DNA of 64,000 bases from Hominisplanchenecus murintestinalis (GTDB taxonomy: Bacteria; Bacillota; Clostridia; Lachnospirales; Lachnospiraceae). Location: positions 1 through 64,000 of the forward strand of contig SRZB01000002.1 of assembly GCA_004793585.1 (NCBI GenBank), in the 5' to 3' direction. Below the pieces are notes generated by a model. It worked only from the letters and a program-made list of their open reading frames with translations. It was not told the origin of the DNA and ran no database searches. Both the position numbers and the translations under genes were made by a program. Positions 46,680 through 54,502 of the stretch are shown here, one piece after another (position 1 is the stretch's first letter; every line of letters starts with the position of its first letter).

Positions 46680-47732
46680 ATGAAGAAAGTATTGGCAACA
46701 TTGATGGCAATGGGACTGGCAGTATCGGCACTGGCCGGCTGTGGTTCCTCAGAGAAACCGGCGGCAACAGACGCAGCTACAGAGGCAGCATCAGGAGCTG
46801 AAACAAGTGCAGGCGAGACATCTGCGGATAATGCAGGTGATGGAGAGAGCTATAACGTAGGTATCTGCCAGCTGGTTCAGCATCCGGCATTGGATGAGGC
46901 GACAGAGGGTTTCAAAGCTGCATTGAGTGAAAAACTGGGAGATAAAGTTTCTTTCGATGAACAGAATGCATCCGGTGATTCTGCGACCTGTGCAACGATT
47001 GTAAACCAGTTCGTGGCAAATGACTGTGATTTGATTCTGGCAAACGCTACCGCTTCCCTCCAGGCGGCAGCAGCGGCAACCGACACCATTCCGATTCTCG
47101 GGACTTCCATTACAGACTACGCAACAGCTCTGGAAATTGACGATTGGACAGGTACGACCGGCAAGAATATTTCCGGTACTTCCGATTTAGCTCCGCTGGA
47201 TGAGCAGGCAGCTATGCTTAATGAGATGTTCCCGGATGCGAAAAACGTAGGTTTGTTATACTGCTCTGCTGAGGCAAATTCCGCTTACCAGGTAGGCGTA
47301 GTGAAAGAAGCGCTGGAAGGTCTTGGCTATACCTGCACCGAGTACAGCTTTGCAGATTCCAACGATATCTCTTCTGTAGCAACGAACGCGGCTTCTTCCA
47401 GTGATGTCATTTATATTCCTACAGATAACACTGCGGCCTCTAACGCAGAAGTTGTAAACAACGTATGTGTTCCGGCAGGTGTTCCGGTAATCGCAGGCGA
47501 GGAAGGTATCTGTAAAGGATGCGGAGTTGCCACACTGTCCATCAGCTACTATGATATTGGATACAAAGCAGGCGAGATGGCATATGACATCTTGGTAAAT
47601 GGCTCAGATGTAAGCCAGATGCCAATCGAATTTGCTCCGCAGGTAACAAAGAAATATGTCGCTTCCAGATGCGAAGAGCTGAAAGTGACTGTTCCTGACG
47701 GATACGAGGCAATCGATGAGTCCGCAGAATAA
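46680..47732 (+). CDS. ABC transporter substrate-binding lipoprotein (TrpX/COG2984 type)
   Basis: A 350-residue exported lipoprotein. The lipobox ALAGC places the acylated cysteine at Cys21, and an Ala/Thr/Ser-rich linker runs to about residue 57. The mature part is a periplasmic-binding-protein-like I fold (YNVGICQLVQHPALDEATEGF ... DLILANATASLQAAAAAT ... VASRCEELKVTVPDGY). Members bind amino acids or similar small ligands. The matching permease and ATPase are not adjacent but lie 5.8 kb away, after two terminator hairpins and an accessory block. Confidence 0.87.
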   Translation: MKKVLATLMAMGLAVSALAGCGSSEKPAATDAATEAASGAETSAGETSADNAGDGESYNVGICQLVQHPALDEATEGFKAALSEKLGDKVSFDEQNASGDSATCATIVNQFVANDCDLILANATASLQAAAAATDTIPILGTSITDYATALEIDDWTGTTGKNISGTSDLAPLDEQAAMLNEMFPDAKNVGLLYCSAEANSAYQVGVVKEALEGLGYTCTEYSFADSNDISSVATNAASSSDVIYIPTDNTAASNAEVVNNVCVPAGVPVIAGEEGICKGCGVATLSISYYDIGYKAGEMAYDILVNGSDVSQMPIEFAPQVTKKYVASRCEELKVTVPDGYEAIDESAE

Positions 47733-47748
47733 AAAATGAAACAAACAG

Positions 47749-47815
47749 CAGGGGGAAAGTCCCCTGAAAAGGAGAGCGCTTCCGGGAATGAAACCCGGAA
47801 GCGCCTTTGTTTTAT
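47749..47815 (+). terminator. double hairpin terminator after the binding-protein gene
   Basis: CAGGGG/CCCCTG (47749-47766) is followed by the strong 11-bp stem GCGCTTCCGGG/CCCGGAAGCGC (47776-47804) and a T-rich tail. The second stem can also end the convergent MATE transcript. Confidence 0.9.
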
Positions 47816-47827
47816 TATTTAGTTCAG

Positions 47828-49231
47828 TCAGCTTATGGCAGCATTTTTAGAACATACAATCGGTTTTGAAGAATCCTTTTTCTGTGATTCGTCCTTTTGC
47901 GTCAGATTTTTTACCCAGCTATATTTTTTGTAGTGCTTATATACTACCGGAAGCTTTACGATTTCATCTAAGTTCAGGACGAAATATACTGCCAGTACCG
48001 GCCATTTCAGGATAAATGCTGCGATGAAGCCCAGAGGAACGGTTACGCACCACAGGGTTACGGTATCGCATATCAGGCCAAAACGCGTATCTCCTCCGGC
48101 GCTGAAGATTCCTCCGATAGTAGTAGTGTTGATGGATTTTCCCACCAGATAGTATGAGCACACGATAAACATCCATTTCAGATATTCTTCCGCCTGGCTG
48201 CTCAGGGCTGCGAAACGGAGTATAAGCGGCGAAACCGCAAGTAAGAGAAGTCCCGTAATGATTCCGCTGATGACTGCCAGCCGGCAAAGGTTCCTTCCTG
48301 CTTCACGTGCCTGTTTGAGCCGTCCTGCGCCTAGTTCATGTCCTACGAGAATGCTGCCGCCGTTTCCTATGCCAATGCAGAAGCACACCATCAGGTTCTT
48401 TACGATATTGGCGATGGAATTTGCCGCTACGGCATCGCTTCCCATATGCCCCATCACAACGGAATACATTGTAAAGCCGCATCCCCAGGCTAACTGATTT
48501 CCAAGGATTGGCAGGGAATACTTCCAATAAGTTCTCAGAAGGACTTTGTCAGGACGTATAAAATAGTGCATGTTCCATCGAATTCTTCCGGGTTTACGGG
48601 AATCCAGGACTGCCCATACCATCTCTATACCACGGGCAATGACAGTCGCCAATGCGGCTCCGGCAATCCCCATTGCCGGGGCGCCGTACAGACCAAAAAC
48701 AAGAATAGCATTCAGCCCGAGGTTTAATACCACTGCTGTAGAGCTGATTAGCGTACTCTTTGCCGCATGCCCGGTGTTTTTCATAATGCAAAGGTAAATC
48801 TGTGAAATACCGCACATCAGATAGGAAACGGCAGAAACCTGCAAATATGTGATTCCGCCGTCAATTAGGCTTTGCTCCGATGTAAAAAAGCGCATTACCT
48901 GGCGGGGGAACAGCAGGGTTCCAAAACAAAATATCAGGGAGACTGCCAGGGATGTACGGAGTACAAAGGCAAGTATTTTTGCTACTGATTCTGAATCGCC
49001 TTTTCCCCAGTACTGTGCAGCCAGCATACTTGTTCCCATAGCAAATGCCGTAAGGAACAGATTGAATACGAACATCATCTGTCCGGCAAGCGAGACTGCC
49101 GACAGGGCTTCCTGGCTAATCATGCCCAGCATAATAGCATCTGAGGCGCCTACCAGTGACAGCATGAACTGCTGGAATGCAATCGGCAGCACCAGTGACA
49201 GCAGCTTTTTGTGAAAATCGTGATTTTTCAT
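47828..49231 (-). CDS. MATE family efflux transporter
   Basis: A 467-residue, about 12-span transporter of the MATE family, which exports drugs or cations in exchange for Na+ or H+. The N-terminus is typical (LVLPIAFQQFMLSLVGASDAI), with repeats of this pattern in the second half (SLPILGNQLAWGCGFTMYSVV). It is divergent from the AraC-type gene over a 135-nt gap with a palindrome, so that regulator probably controls it. The substrate is unknown. Confidence 0.9.
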   Translation of the reverse strand: MKNHDFHKKLLSLVLPIAFQQFMLSLVGASDAIMLGMISQEALSAVSLAGQMMFVFNLFLTAFAMGTSMLAAQYWGKGDSESVAKILAFVLRTSLAVSLIFCFGTLLFPRQVMRFFTSEQSLIDGGITYLQVSAVSYLMCGISQIYLCIMKNTGHAAKSTLISSTAVVLNLGLNAILVFGLYGAPAMGIAGAALATVIARGIEMVWAVLDSRKPGRIRWNMHYFIRPDKVLLRTYWKYSLPILGNQLAWGCGFTMYSVVMGHMGSDAVAANSIANIVKNLMVCFCIGIGNGGSILVGHELGAGRLKQAREAGRNLCRLAVISGIITGLLLLAVSPLILRFAALSSQAEEYLKWMFIVCSYYLVGKSINTTTIGGIFSAGGDTRFGLICDTVTLWCVTVPLGFIAAFILKWPVLAVYFVLNLDEIVKLPVVYKHYKKYSWVKNLTQKDESQKKDSSKPIVCSKNAAIS

Positions 49232-49273
49232 AATGTCCTCCTACTCCCGGCACTTGTTTCCGGGGTTTGAATG

Positions 49274-49289
49274 TGATAAGATTATATCA
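49274..49289 (+). promoter_or_regulatory. inverted repeat in the MATE-AraC divergent gap
   Basis: TGATA (49274-49278) and TATCA (49285-49289) surround AGATTA. The right part contains ATTATA, a -10 box for the MATE gene on the minus strand. This is a possible operator for the AraC-type regulator. Confidence 0.45.
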
Positions 49290-49366
49290 TCAAAATAGGA
49301 GGAAAATTAGGACTATTTCATCATATAATAGGATAAAACATTCATATCTGAAGGAGAGATGAAAAA

Positions 49367-50263
49367 ATGATTTCTTTGTGTGAATCTATATTTGACGGTC
49401 AGAGAAGAGAATTGAAAGAACACGGCTCTTTTTCTTTTCCGGCAGCATGTTACTCAAATACACAGCAGAACCACTCGGTTCCCTGGCATTGGCATGATGA
49501 GCTGGAGGTGCTTGTTATGGAAAAAGGAAGCGCCCGGATACAGATTTCGTCTTTAAAGAGAGAAGTGAAAGAAGGAGATGGTTGTTTTATTAATGCGGGT
49601 ATCCTTCATTCTATGGAAAAGATTCCGGGAATGGATTTTGATGAACATTCACTTGTTTTCCATCCCCGGCTGATAGGCGGCAGTATGGACAGTATTTTCT
49701 GGCAGAAATATGTCCTGCCGCTCATATCTGACCGTTCACTGCCCGGAATTTTTCTGGAACAGTCGGTTCCCTGGCAGAAGGAGATGCTTTCGCTCATTCG
49801 GGCAGCTTGGAATGCCTGTTCTTCAGAAGAGGGAAATTATGAGATTGAGACGCGCAGTTCCCTGTCTCAGTGTGCCGGTATCCTGCGCCGGCAGCAGCCG
49901 GGGCAGCCGGGAGCGCAGCCGGAAAAAGCGCTGCGCCAGGGAGAGCGCATGAAAGTTATGCTGGCATTTATCCAGCAGCATTTTGGCGAAACCATAACCA
50001 TCCGGCAGATTGCCGACAGCGCGGCGGTCAGTGAAAGCGAGTGTATGCGCTGCTTCCATCATACAATTGGCATAACGCCTATCGCCTATCTGAAAAACTA
50101 CCGCCTGCAGTGTGCCGCTGAACTGCTGGAAACTACCGCGCAGCCAGTCTCGCTCATCGGTGAACAATGTGGTTTCCGGGAGATGAGTTACTTCGCCAGG
50201 GCGTTCCGTCAGAACTACGGGTGTACGCCGTCGCAGTATCGAAAAGCGTCTGCGACGGCGTAA
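49367..50263 (+). CDS. AraC family transcriptional regulator
   Basis: A 298-residue regulator. An N-terminal cupin ligand domain (about 30-130, HSVPWHWHDELEVLVMEKG) precedes the C-terminal double helix-turn-helix (about 195-292, ITIRQIADSAAVSESECMRCFHHTIG and the second helix pair CGFREMSYFARAFRQNYGCTPSQYRK). AAGGAGAG lies 9 nt before the ATG. The adjacent divergent MATE gene is its likely target. The last codons overlap a 12-bp inverted repeat. Confidence 0.88.
   Translation: MISLCESIFDGQRRELKEHGSFSFPAACYSNTQQNHSVPWHWHDELEVLVMEKGSARIQISSLKREVKEGDGCFINAGILHSMEKIPGMDFDEHSLVFHPRLIGGSMDSIFWQKYVLPLISDRSLPGIFLEQSVPWQKEMLSLIRAAWNACSSEEGNYEIETRSSLSQCAGILRRQQPGQPGAQPEKALRQGERMKVMLAFIQQHFGETITIRQIADSAAVSESECMRCFHHTIGITPIAYLKNYRLQCAAELLETTAQPVSLIGEQCGFREMSYFARAFRQNYGCTPSQYRKASATA
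50225..50261 (+). other. perfect 12-bp inverted repeat at the 3' end of the AraC gene
   Basis: ACGCCGTCGCAG (50225-50236) and CTGCGACGGCGT (50250-50261) are exact inverse complements around a 13-nt loop. The repeat encodes the final residues of the regulator and touches its stop codon. It may act as a terminator for this gene and for the convergent minus-strand genes, although no T-run is present. Confidence 0.7.
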
Positions 50264-50279
50264 GAATTAGGTGTTTGAT

Positions 50280-50675
50280 TCAATTATGCTCTCTCGAAAG
50301 ATTTATGGTAGTTGAGCCGGATTCTGTGCTGATTGTTACTTTGAGGGGTTCAGTATCATTCGCCGGTTTTGCACAGAGGAAAGAGAATTCTGAATCGTGC
50401 TGAAGAACTTCCGGCTCATCGAAATTTTCCTGAATCGTTGTCTTTGTCAGTCCCTGTTCAATAGTTACCTCTATTTGTCTGGTTTTGCAGCTTTCCGTTC
50501 CGGTATAACGGATGGTCAATTTCGCGCTGGCGTTAGAATCTGCCCGGCAGGTAACCGCCCAGGACTCATTTTCCCCTGCATACATTATGACAGCGTCGTG
50601 GGAAATGAAATAAATGAGGCCTAATATCAACAAGGTGCAAAATGTTAAGAGAGTAAATAATACTTTTTTGTTCAT
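50280..50675 (-). CDS. unknown exported or membrane-anchored protein
   Basis: I do not recognise this 131-residue protein. One N-terminal hydrophobic segment (about 6-24, LFTLLTFCTLLILGLIYF) would act as signal or anchor. The rest is a predicted beta-rich extracellular domain with two cysteines (VTCRAD and ESCKT, perhaps a disulfide) and a later FLCAK. It begins on the base after the stop codon of the upstream gene (TAAATG on the minus strand), so the two are translationally coupled. Confidence 0.6.
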   Translation of the reverse strand: MNKKVLFTLLTFCTLLILGLIYFISHDAVIMYAGENESWAVTCRADSNASAKLTIRYTGTESCKTRQIEVTIEQGLTKTTIQENFDEPEVLQHDSEFSFLCAKPANDTEPLKVTISTESGSTTINLSREHN

Positions 50676-51437
50676 TTATGCGTCTCCATTCACATGATTT
50701 ACCAGCATTGCTTGATATGTATATCCATTGGGACGTTTAAGCGTCATAAAGTATGTACATCCAATATCGCCTCCAGTACCAGTATGTACAGCAACCCACG
50801 TAGAGGGAGGGGTAATTGACCATGTCTTCTTGCTTGCCGCATATTTCCCTGTTTCTTTTGTTTGGGTTACAAGGGAACCTGTTTTTTCTGACATACCTGT
50901 TTGCGAGTATCTTACATAATGGCTTGAGATAGTTGTACCGTTTGAACCGCTAATGGTATATCCACCATTCATAGATTTTATATATGTAAAGGTCGCGTTT
51001 TGTATTCCTTTGCGTCTTCCATAGTATATTGTCGAATAGAGTTTTACGGTAATACTACTATCCCAACCTTCTTCATAGACGCTTCCGTCTTGGAGGGAAT
51101 TGGCTAATCTTTTAGCTGATTCTTCGCTATTCATTACTAGGCGGAGTGTATCTTTTCGAATGATTTCTTCTTTTTGGATTAATGATTTATTATTTGTATG
51201 AATTAAAGTCTCTTCTGCAAATGACAAGATATTGCCATTGACTGATATAATATTATCATTATTGATCAATTCTTTTACATTTAAATATTTGTCACTAAAG
51301 TAATCATTACGGTTCTTTGCATCGGAAAATTTCATTGTGTTAGTAGCCACGTTATTTTCAGAAACAGAGCCATTTTCAGCCGCATAAATATTTTGGGTTC
51401 TTGAATAAAAAGCTACAATAATTGTAAGAATTAGCAT
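50676..51437 (-). CDS. unknown secreted protein, probable frameshift at its start
   Basis: I do not recognise this family. The 253-residue product is mostly beta-rich and polar, with the sequences SDAKNRNDYFSDKYLNVKE and CTYFMTLKRPNGYTYQAM. As read, it starts MLILTIIVAFYS with no positive charge, and there is no ribosome binding site before 51437. A better start lies at 51471 with AAGGA upstream, but an A8 tract puts it one base out of frame. With A7 it would read MKKIRLSKSIP joined to this chain, a classic signal peptide cut near YAA-ENG. The region is very AT-rich, unlike its neighbours, which suggests transfer. Confidence 0.55.
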   Translation of the reverse strand: MLILTIIVAFYSRTQNIYAAENGSVSENNVATNTMKFSDAKNRNDYFSDKYLNVKELINNDNIISVNGNILSFAEETLIHTNNKSLIQKEEIIRKDTLRLVMNSEESAKRLANSLQDGSVYEEGWDSSITVKLYSTIYYGRRKGIQNATFTYIKSMNGGYTISGSNGTTISSHYVRYSQTGMSEKTGSLVTQTKETGKYAASKKTWSITPPSTWVAVHTGTGGDIGCTYFMTLKRPNGYTYQAMLVNHVNGDA

Positions 51438-51471
51438 TGGTATGCTTTTTGATAGGCGTATTTTTTTTCAT
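51438..51471 (-). other. out-of-frame natural start with A8 slippery tract
   Basis: On the minus strand the ATG at 51471-51469 is followed directly by eight A residues (the T8 run at 51461-51468). Losing one A, or adding two, would fuse this start to the reading frame of the secreted protein. This may be a phase-variable switch, transcriptional slippage or a sequencing error. Confidence 0.55.
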
Positions 51472-51570
51472 CTTCTTCGTCCTTTCTTTGATAACTACGT
51501 TGAATTCCTGCATCTCATTGAAATATTATTTAATCACCCCACTTCATATAATATATTTTTGTATATAGTT

Positions 51571-51598
51571 ATTATAATAAAAAATATATTCATGTCAA
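51571..51598 (-). promoter_or_regulatory. promoter for the two exported unknown proteins
   Basis: On the minus strand a perfect TTGACA (51598-51593) and TATAAT (51576-51571) are 16 bp apart. The start codon at 51471 lies about 95 nt downstream. The 51472-51652 gap is otherwise AT-rich with no other recognisable element. Confidence 0.68.
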
Positions 51599-51652
51599 TA
51601 AAAATATTGTGATTTATATTATGCTTGCCCCTAAATTGATATGAAGATACCG

Positions 51653-51681
51653 TTTGTTTTTTTCGTCTCCTATGCTATAAT
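51653..51681 (+). promoter_or_regulatory. promoter of the AAA/PD-(D/E)XK gene
   Basis: TTTGTT (51653-51658) and TATAAT (51676-51681) are 17 bp apart, with TGC giving an extended -10. It lies 53 nt before the start codon. Confidence 0.68.
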
Positions 51682-51733
51682 TGCTATCATATGAGGTTGA
51701 AGCACAAAACGTTGAAGAACAGGAAGGGGAAAG

Positions 51734-53431
51734 ATGAGCGAGTATAAGCCGTTGCCAGTGGGAGTTGATAATTTTGAAAAGCTGATTACTGACGGATATT
51801 ATTTTGTGGATAAGACGCTGCTGATAAAAGAGCTCCTGGATAAAAAGGGTGAGGTAAATCTGTTTACCCGTCCCAGAAGATTCGGAAAGACTTTAAATAT
51901 AAGTATGCTCCAGTACTTTTTTGAAGACGCCCGTGAGAACGACGGAAGAAAGAGAGATAACCGCAGTTTGTTTGAAGGATTGCGCATCATGGAGGAAGGT
52001 GAGAAATATCTTTCTAAATTCGGGAAATATCCGGTGATTAGTCTTTCGTTGAAATCAGCGAAGCAGCCGAATTTTGAGGAAGCTTATATGGCGCTGCGGA
52101 CAGAAATCGCAGGGGAATTTAAAAGGCATTCTTTCATAGCGGAACATGAGTGTTTGTTCCCGGATGAGAAAGAGCTGTTTTTGAAGCTTATGCTACAAAA
52201 AGGAGAAAAAGCAGAATACAATCAGTCGCTGAAATTTTTATCTTCCTGCATGAAAAAATATTATGGAAAAAAAGCAATGATACTGATTGATGAATATGAC
52301 GTTCCATTGGAGAATTCGTTTTTTCGGGGTTTTTATGAGGAGATGGCAGATTTTCTCCGCTCACTTTTTGAGTCGGCGTTAAAGACAAACAGCAGCCTGG
52401 AGTTCGCGGTACTTACCGGGTGCCTGCGGATTTCGAAGGAAAGTATTTTTACAGGCATGAATAATTTAAAAATCATTTCGATATTGAGCGACAAGTACGA
52501 TGAACATTTTGGTTTTACGGAAGCGGAAGTCAGGAAAATTTGTGAAGATTATGGAATGAACTCAAAAATCCCAATATTTGAAGAATGGTATGATGGTTAT
52601 CTGTTCGGAAATAAGAATGTATACAATCCTTGGAGTGTAATTCAGTTTGCAGATGATTTGCAAGAGAATGAAGAGCGTTTTCCGTATTCTTACTGGGCAA
52701 ATACAAGTTCCAACAGCATTGTACGGAGCCTGATTGAGCGGGCGGATGATGAAATAAAGAGCGAGATTGAAGCATTGATTGAAGGGAAAAGCGTAGTAAA
52801 GCCAATTCATGAGGATATTACTTATGATGAGGTTTATAAAAGTATGGATAACCTCTGGAATTTTATGTTTTTTACAGGTTATTTCCGAAAGGTACGGGAG
52901 TGGATGGATGAGCGGACAAAACAGCACTTTGTAGAGCTGGCTATTCCGAATCAGGAAATAAAGTATATATTCCGCATGAAAATTCTTACGTGGTTTGATG
53001 AGAAATTGAAAGAAAAAGACCGCTCAGAGCTGTTCACAGCGCTGGTGAACCAGGATGTGGAAAAGCTGGAGGATGAAATCGTGGATCTGCTGATGGAGAC
53101 GATTAGCTTTAATGACGCTTATGAAAGTTTCTATCACGGTTTTTTGGCCGGTATCTTGTCAGGAATGAAAGGGTATATCGTAAAGTCTAACCGGGAGGGT
53201 GGAAAAGGAAGGAGCGATTTGTTTGTCAAGCCTGTTACCCGAAGAAAAGCGGCGTTTGTAATAGAGTTTAAAGTGGCGAAGAGGTTCGAAGAGCTGGAAG
53301 CAAAGGCCGGGGAAGCGCTGCGGCAGATAGAAGAGAAGCGTTATGCGGACGAACTGCACGGCGACGGGTATCAGGAGGTTATCCGGTATGGGATTGCATT
53401 TTTCGGGAAGGACTGTGTGGTGAGAGCTTGA
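51734..53431 (+). CDS. AAA-ATPase-like protein with PD-(D/E)XK nuclease domain (DUF1703 type)
   Basis: A 565-residue protein of a family that occurs in many copies in gut anaerobes. The N-terminal ATPase-like domain begins PLPVGVDNFEKLI and has RPRRFGKTLN as Walker A and AMILIDEYDVPL as Walker B. The C-terminal domain (about 470-560) contains GRSDLF and AFVIEFKVAK, the D and ExK residues of a PD-(D/E)XK nuclease. The function is unknown; mobile-element or defence roles have been suggested on the basis of the nuclease fold. It lies alone in the accessory block and ends just before a hairpin flanked by direct repeats. Confidence 0.82.
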   Translation: MSEYKPLPVGVDNFEKLITDGYYFVDKTLLIKELLDKKGEVNLFTRPRRFGKTLNISMLQYFFEDARENDGRKRDNRSLFEGLRIMEEGEKYLSKFGKYPVISLSLKSAKQPNFEEAYMALRTEIAGEFKRHSFIAEHECLFPDEKELFLKLMLQKGEKAEYNQSLKFLSSCMKKYYGKKAMILIDEYDVPLENSFFRGFYEEMADFLRSLFESALKTNSSLEFAVLTGCLRISKESIFTGMNNLKIISILSDKYDEHFGFTEAEVRKICEDYGMNSKIPIFEEWYDGYLFGNKNVYNPWSVIQFADDLQENEERFPYSYWANTSSNSIVRSLIERADDEIKSEIEALIEGKSVVKPIHEDITYDEVYKSMDNLWNFMFFTGYFRKVREWMDERTKQHFVELAIPNQEIKYIFRMKILTWFDEKLKEKDRSELFTALVNQDVEKLEDEIVDLLMETISFNDAYESFYHGFLAGILSGMKGYIVKSNREGGKGRSDLFVKPVTRRKAAFVIEFKVAKRFEELEAKAGEALRQIEEKRYADELHGDGYQEVIRYGIAFFGKDCVVRA

Positions 53432-53437
53432 ACGTCA

Positions 53438-53484
53438 GTGCAGGTGTAACAGTTCAGCCTTCGGCTTCACTGTTACGTGCAGGT
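53438..53484 (+). repeat. 31-bp hairpin flanked by perfect 8-bp direct repeats
   Basis: GTGCAGGT (53438-53445) and GTGCAGGT (53477-53484) flank a hairpin made of GTAACAGT (53446-53453), TCA, GCC-TTC-GGC, TTC and ACTGTTAC (53469-53476). The layout resembles a very small inverted-repeat insertion with target-site duplication. It could instead be a terminator for the upstream gene. Confidence 0.6.
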
Positions 53485-53498
53485 CTCAAAACTAGTGC

Positions 53499-53527
53499 TT
53501 GCATGTTGATTTTGTTTTTACTATAAT
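53499..53527 (+). promoter_or_regulatory. promoter of the ABC permease-ATPase genes
   Basis: TTGCAT (53499-53504) and a perfect TATAAT (53522-53527) are 17 bp apart, 46 nt before the permease start. It lets the pair be expressed without the binding-protein gene. Confidence 0.78.
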
Positions 53528-53572
53528 AAAGAATTAGAGAAATACATATATACTATTGAGGAGGAGAAGAAA

Positions 53573-54502
53573 GTGAACATTACGACACTGTTAAACGCGA
53601 TGCCGGGAGCCTGTGCCCAGGGGCTGATTTGGGGGATTATGGCAATCGGGGTGTACATTACTTACAAAATCCTGGATTTGGCAGACCTTACGGTAGACGG
53701 GACGATGTGTACAGGAGGCGCCGTCTGTATTATGATGATGCTGAATGGGCAGTCTGTAGGAGTTTCTCTGCTATGTGCATTTCTGGCTGGAATGCTGGCT
53801 GGACTGGTAACGGGAATTTTCCATACGGCGATGGGAATTCCGGCGATTTTGGCGGGGATTTTGACTCAGTTGGGACTTTATTCCGTAAACTTGCGGATTA
53901 TGATGGGAAAATCAAACCAGGCGCTCAGTGTGGACAAGTATAATCTTCTTGTATCCCTGAGATACGTAAAGGGAGTCCCATTTTATCAGAATAGTATTTT
54001 TGTGGTAATGATTTTTATTCTTGTAATTATTGCTGCGCTTTACTGGTTCTTCGGGACGGAGCTGGGCTGCTCTATCCGTGCGACAGGTTCCAACCAGAAC
54101 ATGTCAAGGGCACAGGGGATCAATACAAACACACGCAAAATCATCGGACTGATGCTTTCGAACGGTATCGTGGCTCTTGCCAGCGGCCTTTACGCCCAGT
54201 ATCAGGGGTTTGCAGATGTAAATATGGGGCGCGGCGCGATTGTTATTGGATTAGCTGCGGTGATTATCGGACAGGTTGTATTCGGGAAAATCAGGGGGAA
54301 CTTTGCGTTTAAGCTGTTTGCCGTGGCGCTTGGAGCGATTATTTATTATCTGGTTATCCAGGTCGTTCTCTGGATGGGACTGAATTCTAACGATTTGAAG
54401 CTGCTGTCAGCGCTTGTGGTGGCGATATTCCTGGCGATTCCTTATATGAAAGGAAAGTATTTTGCGAAGGGTATAAGAAAAGGAGGTTCTGCCAATGCTT
54501 AA
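53573..54502 (+). CDS. ABC transporter permease (COG4120 type)
   Basis: A 309-residue protein with about eight membrane spans of the branched-chain-amino-acid-type permease superfamily. Typical features are LNAMPGACAQGLIWGIMAIG at the N-terminus, LDLADLTVDGTMCTGGAV and the coupling-loop region FFGTELGCSIRATGSNQNMSRAQGI. A GTG start follows GAGGAGGAG. It overlaps the ATPase gene by 8 nt, and together they belong with the TrpX-type lipoprotein at 46.7 kb. Confidence 0.9.
   Translation: MNITTLLNAMPGACAQGLIWGIMAIGVYITYKILDLADLTVDGTMCTGGAVCIMMMLNGQSVGVSLLCAFLAGMLAGLVTGIFHTAMGIPAILAGILTQLGLYSVNLRIMMGKSNQALSVDKYNLLVSLRYVKGVPFYQNSIFVVMIFILVIIAALYWFFGTELGCSIRATGSNQNMSRAQGINTNTRKIIGLMLSNGIVALASGLYAQYQGFADVNMGRGAIVIGLAAVIIGQVVFGKIRGNFAFKLFAVALGAIIYYLVIQVVLWMGLNSNDLKLLSALVVAIFLAIPYMKGKYFAKGIRKGGSANA

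Noticed and set aside
47828-53431. Insertion sequence or integrase explaining the accessory block
   Set aside because: No transposase, integrase or long terminal inverted repeat is visible; only the small 53438-53484 element hints at mobility.
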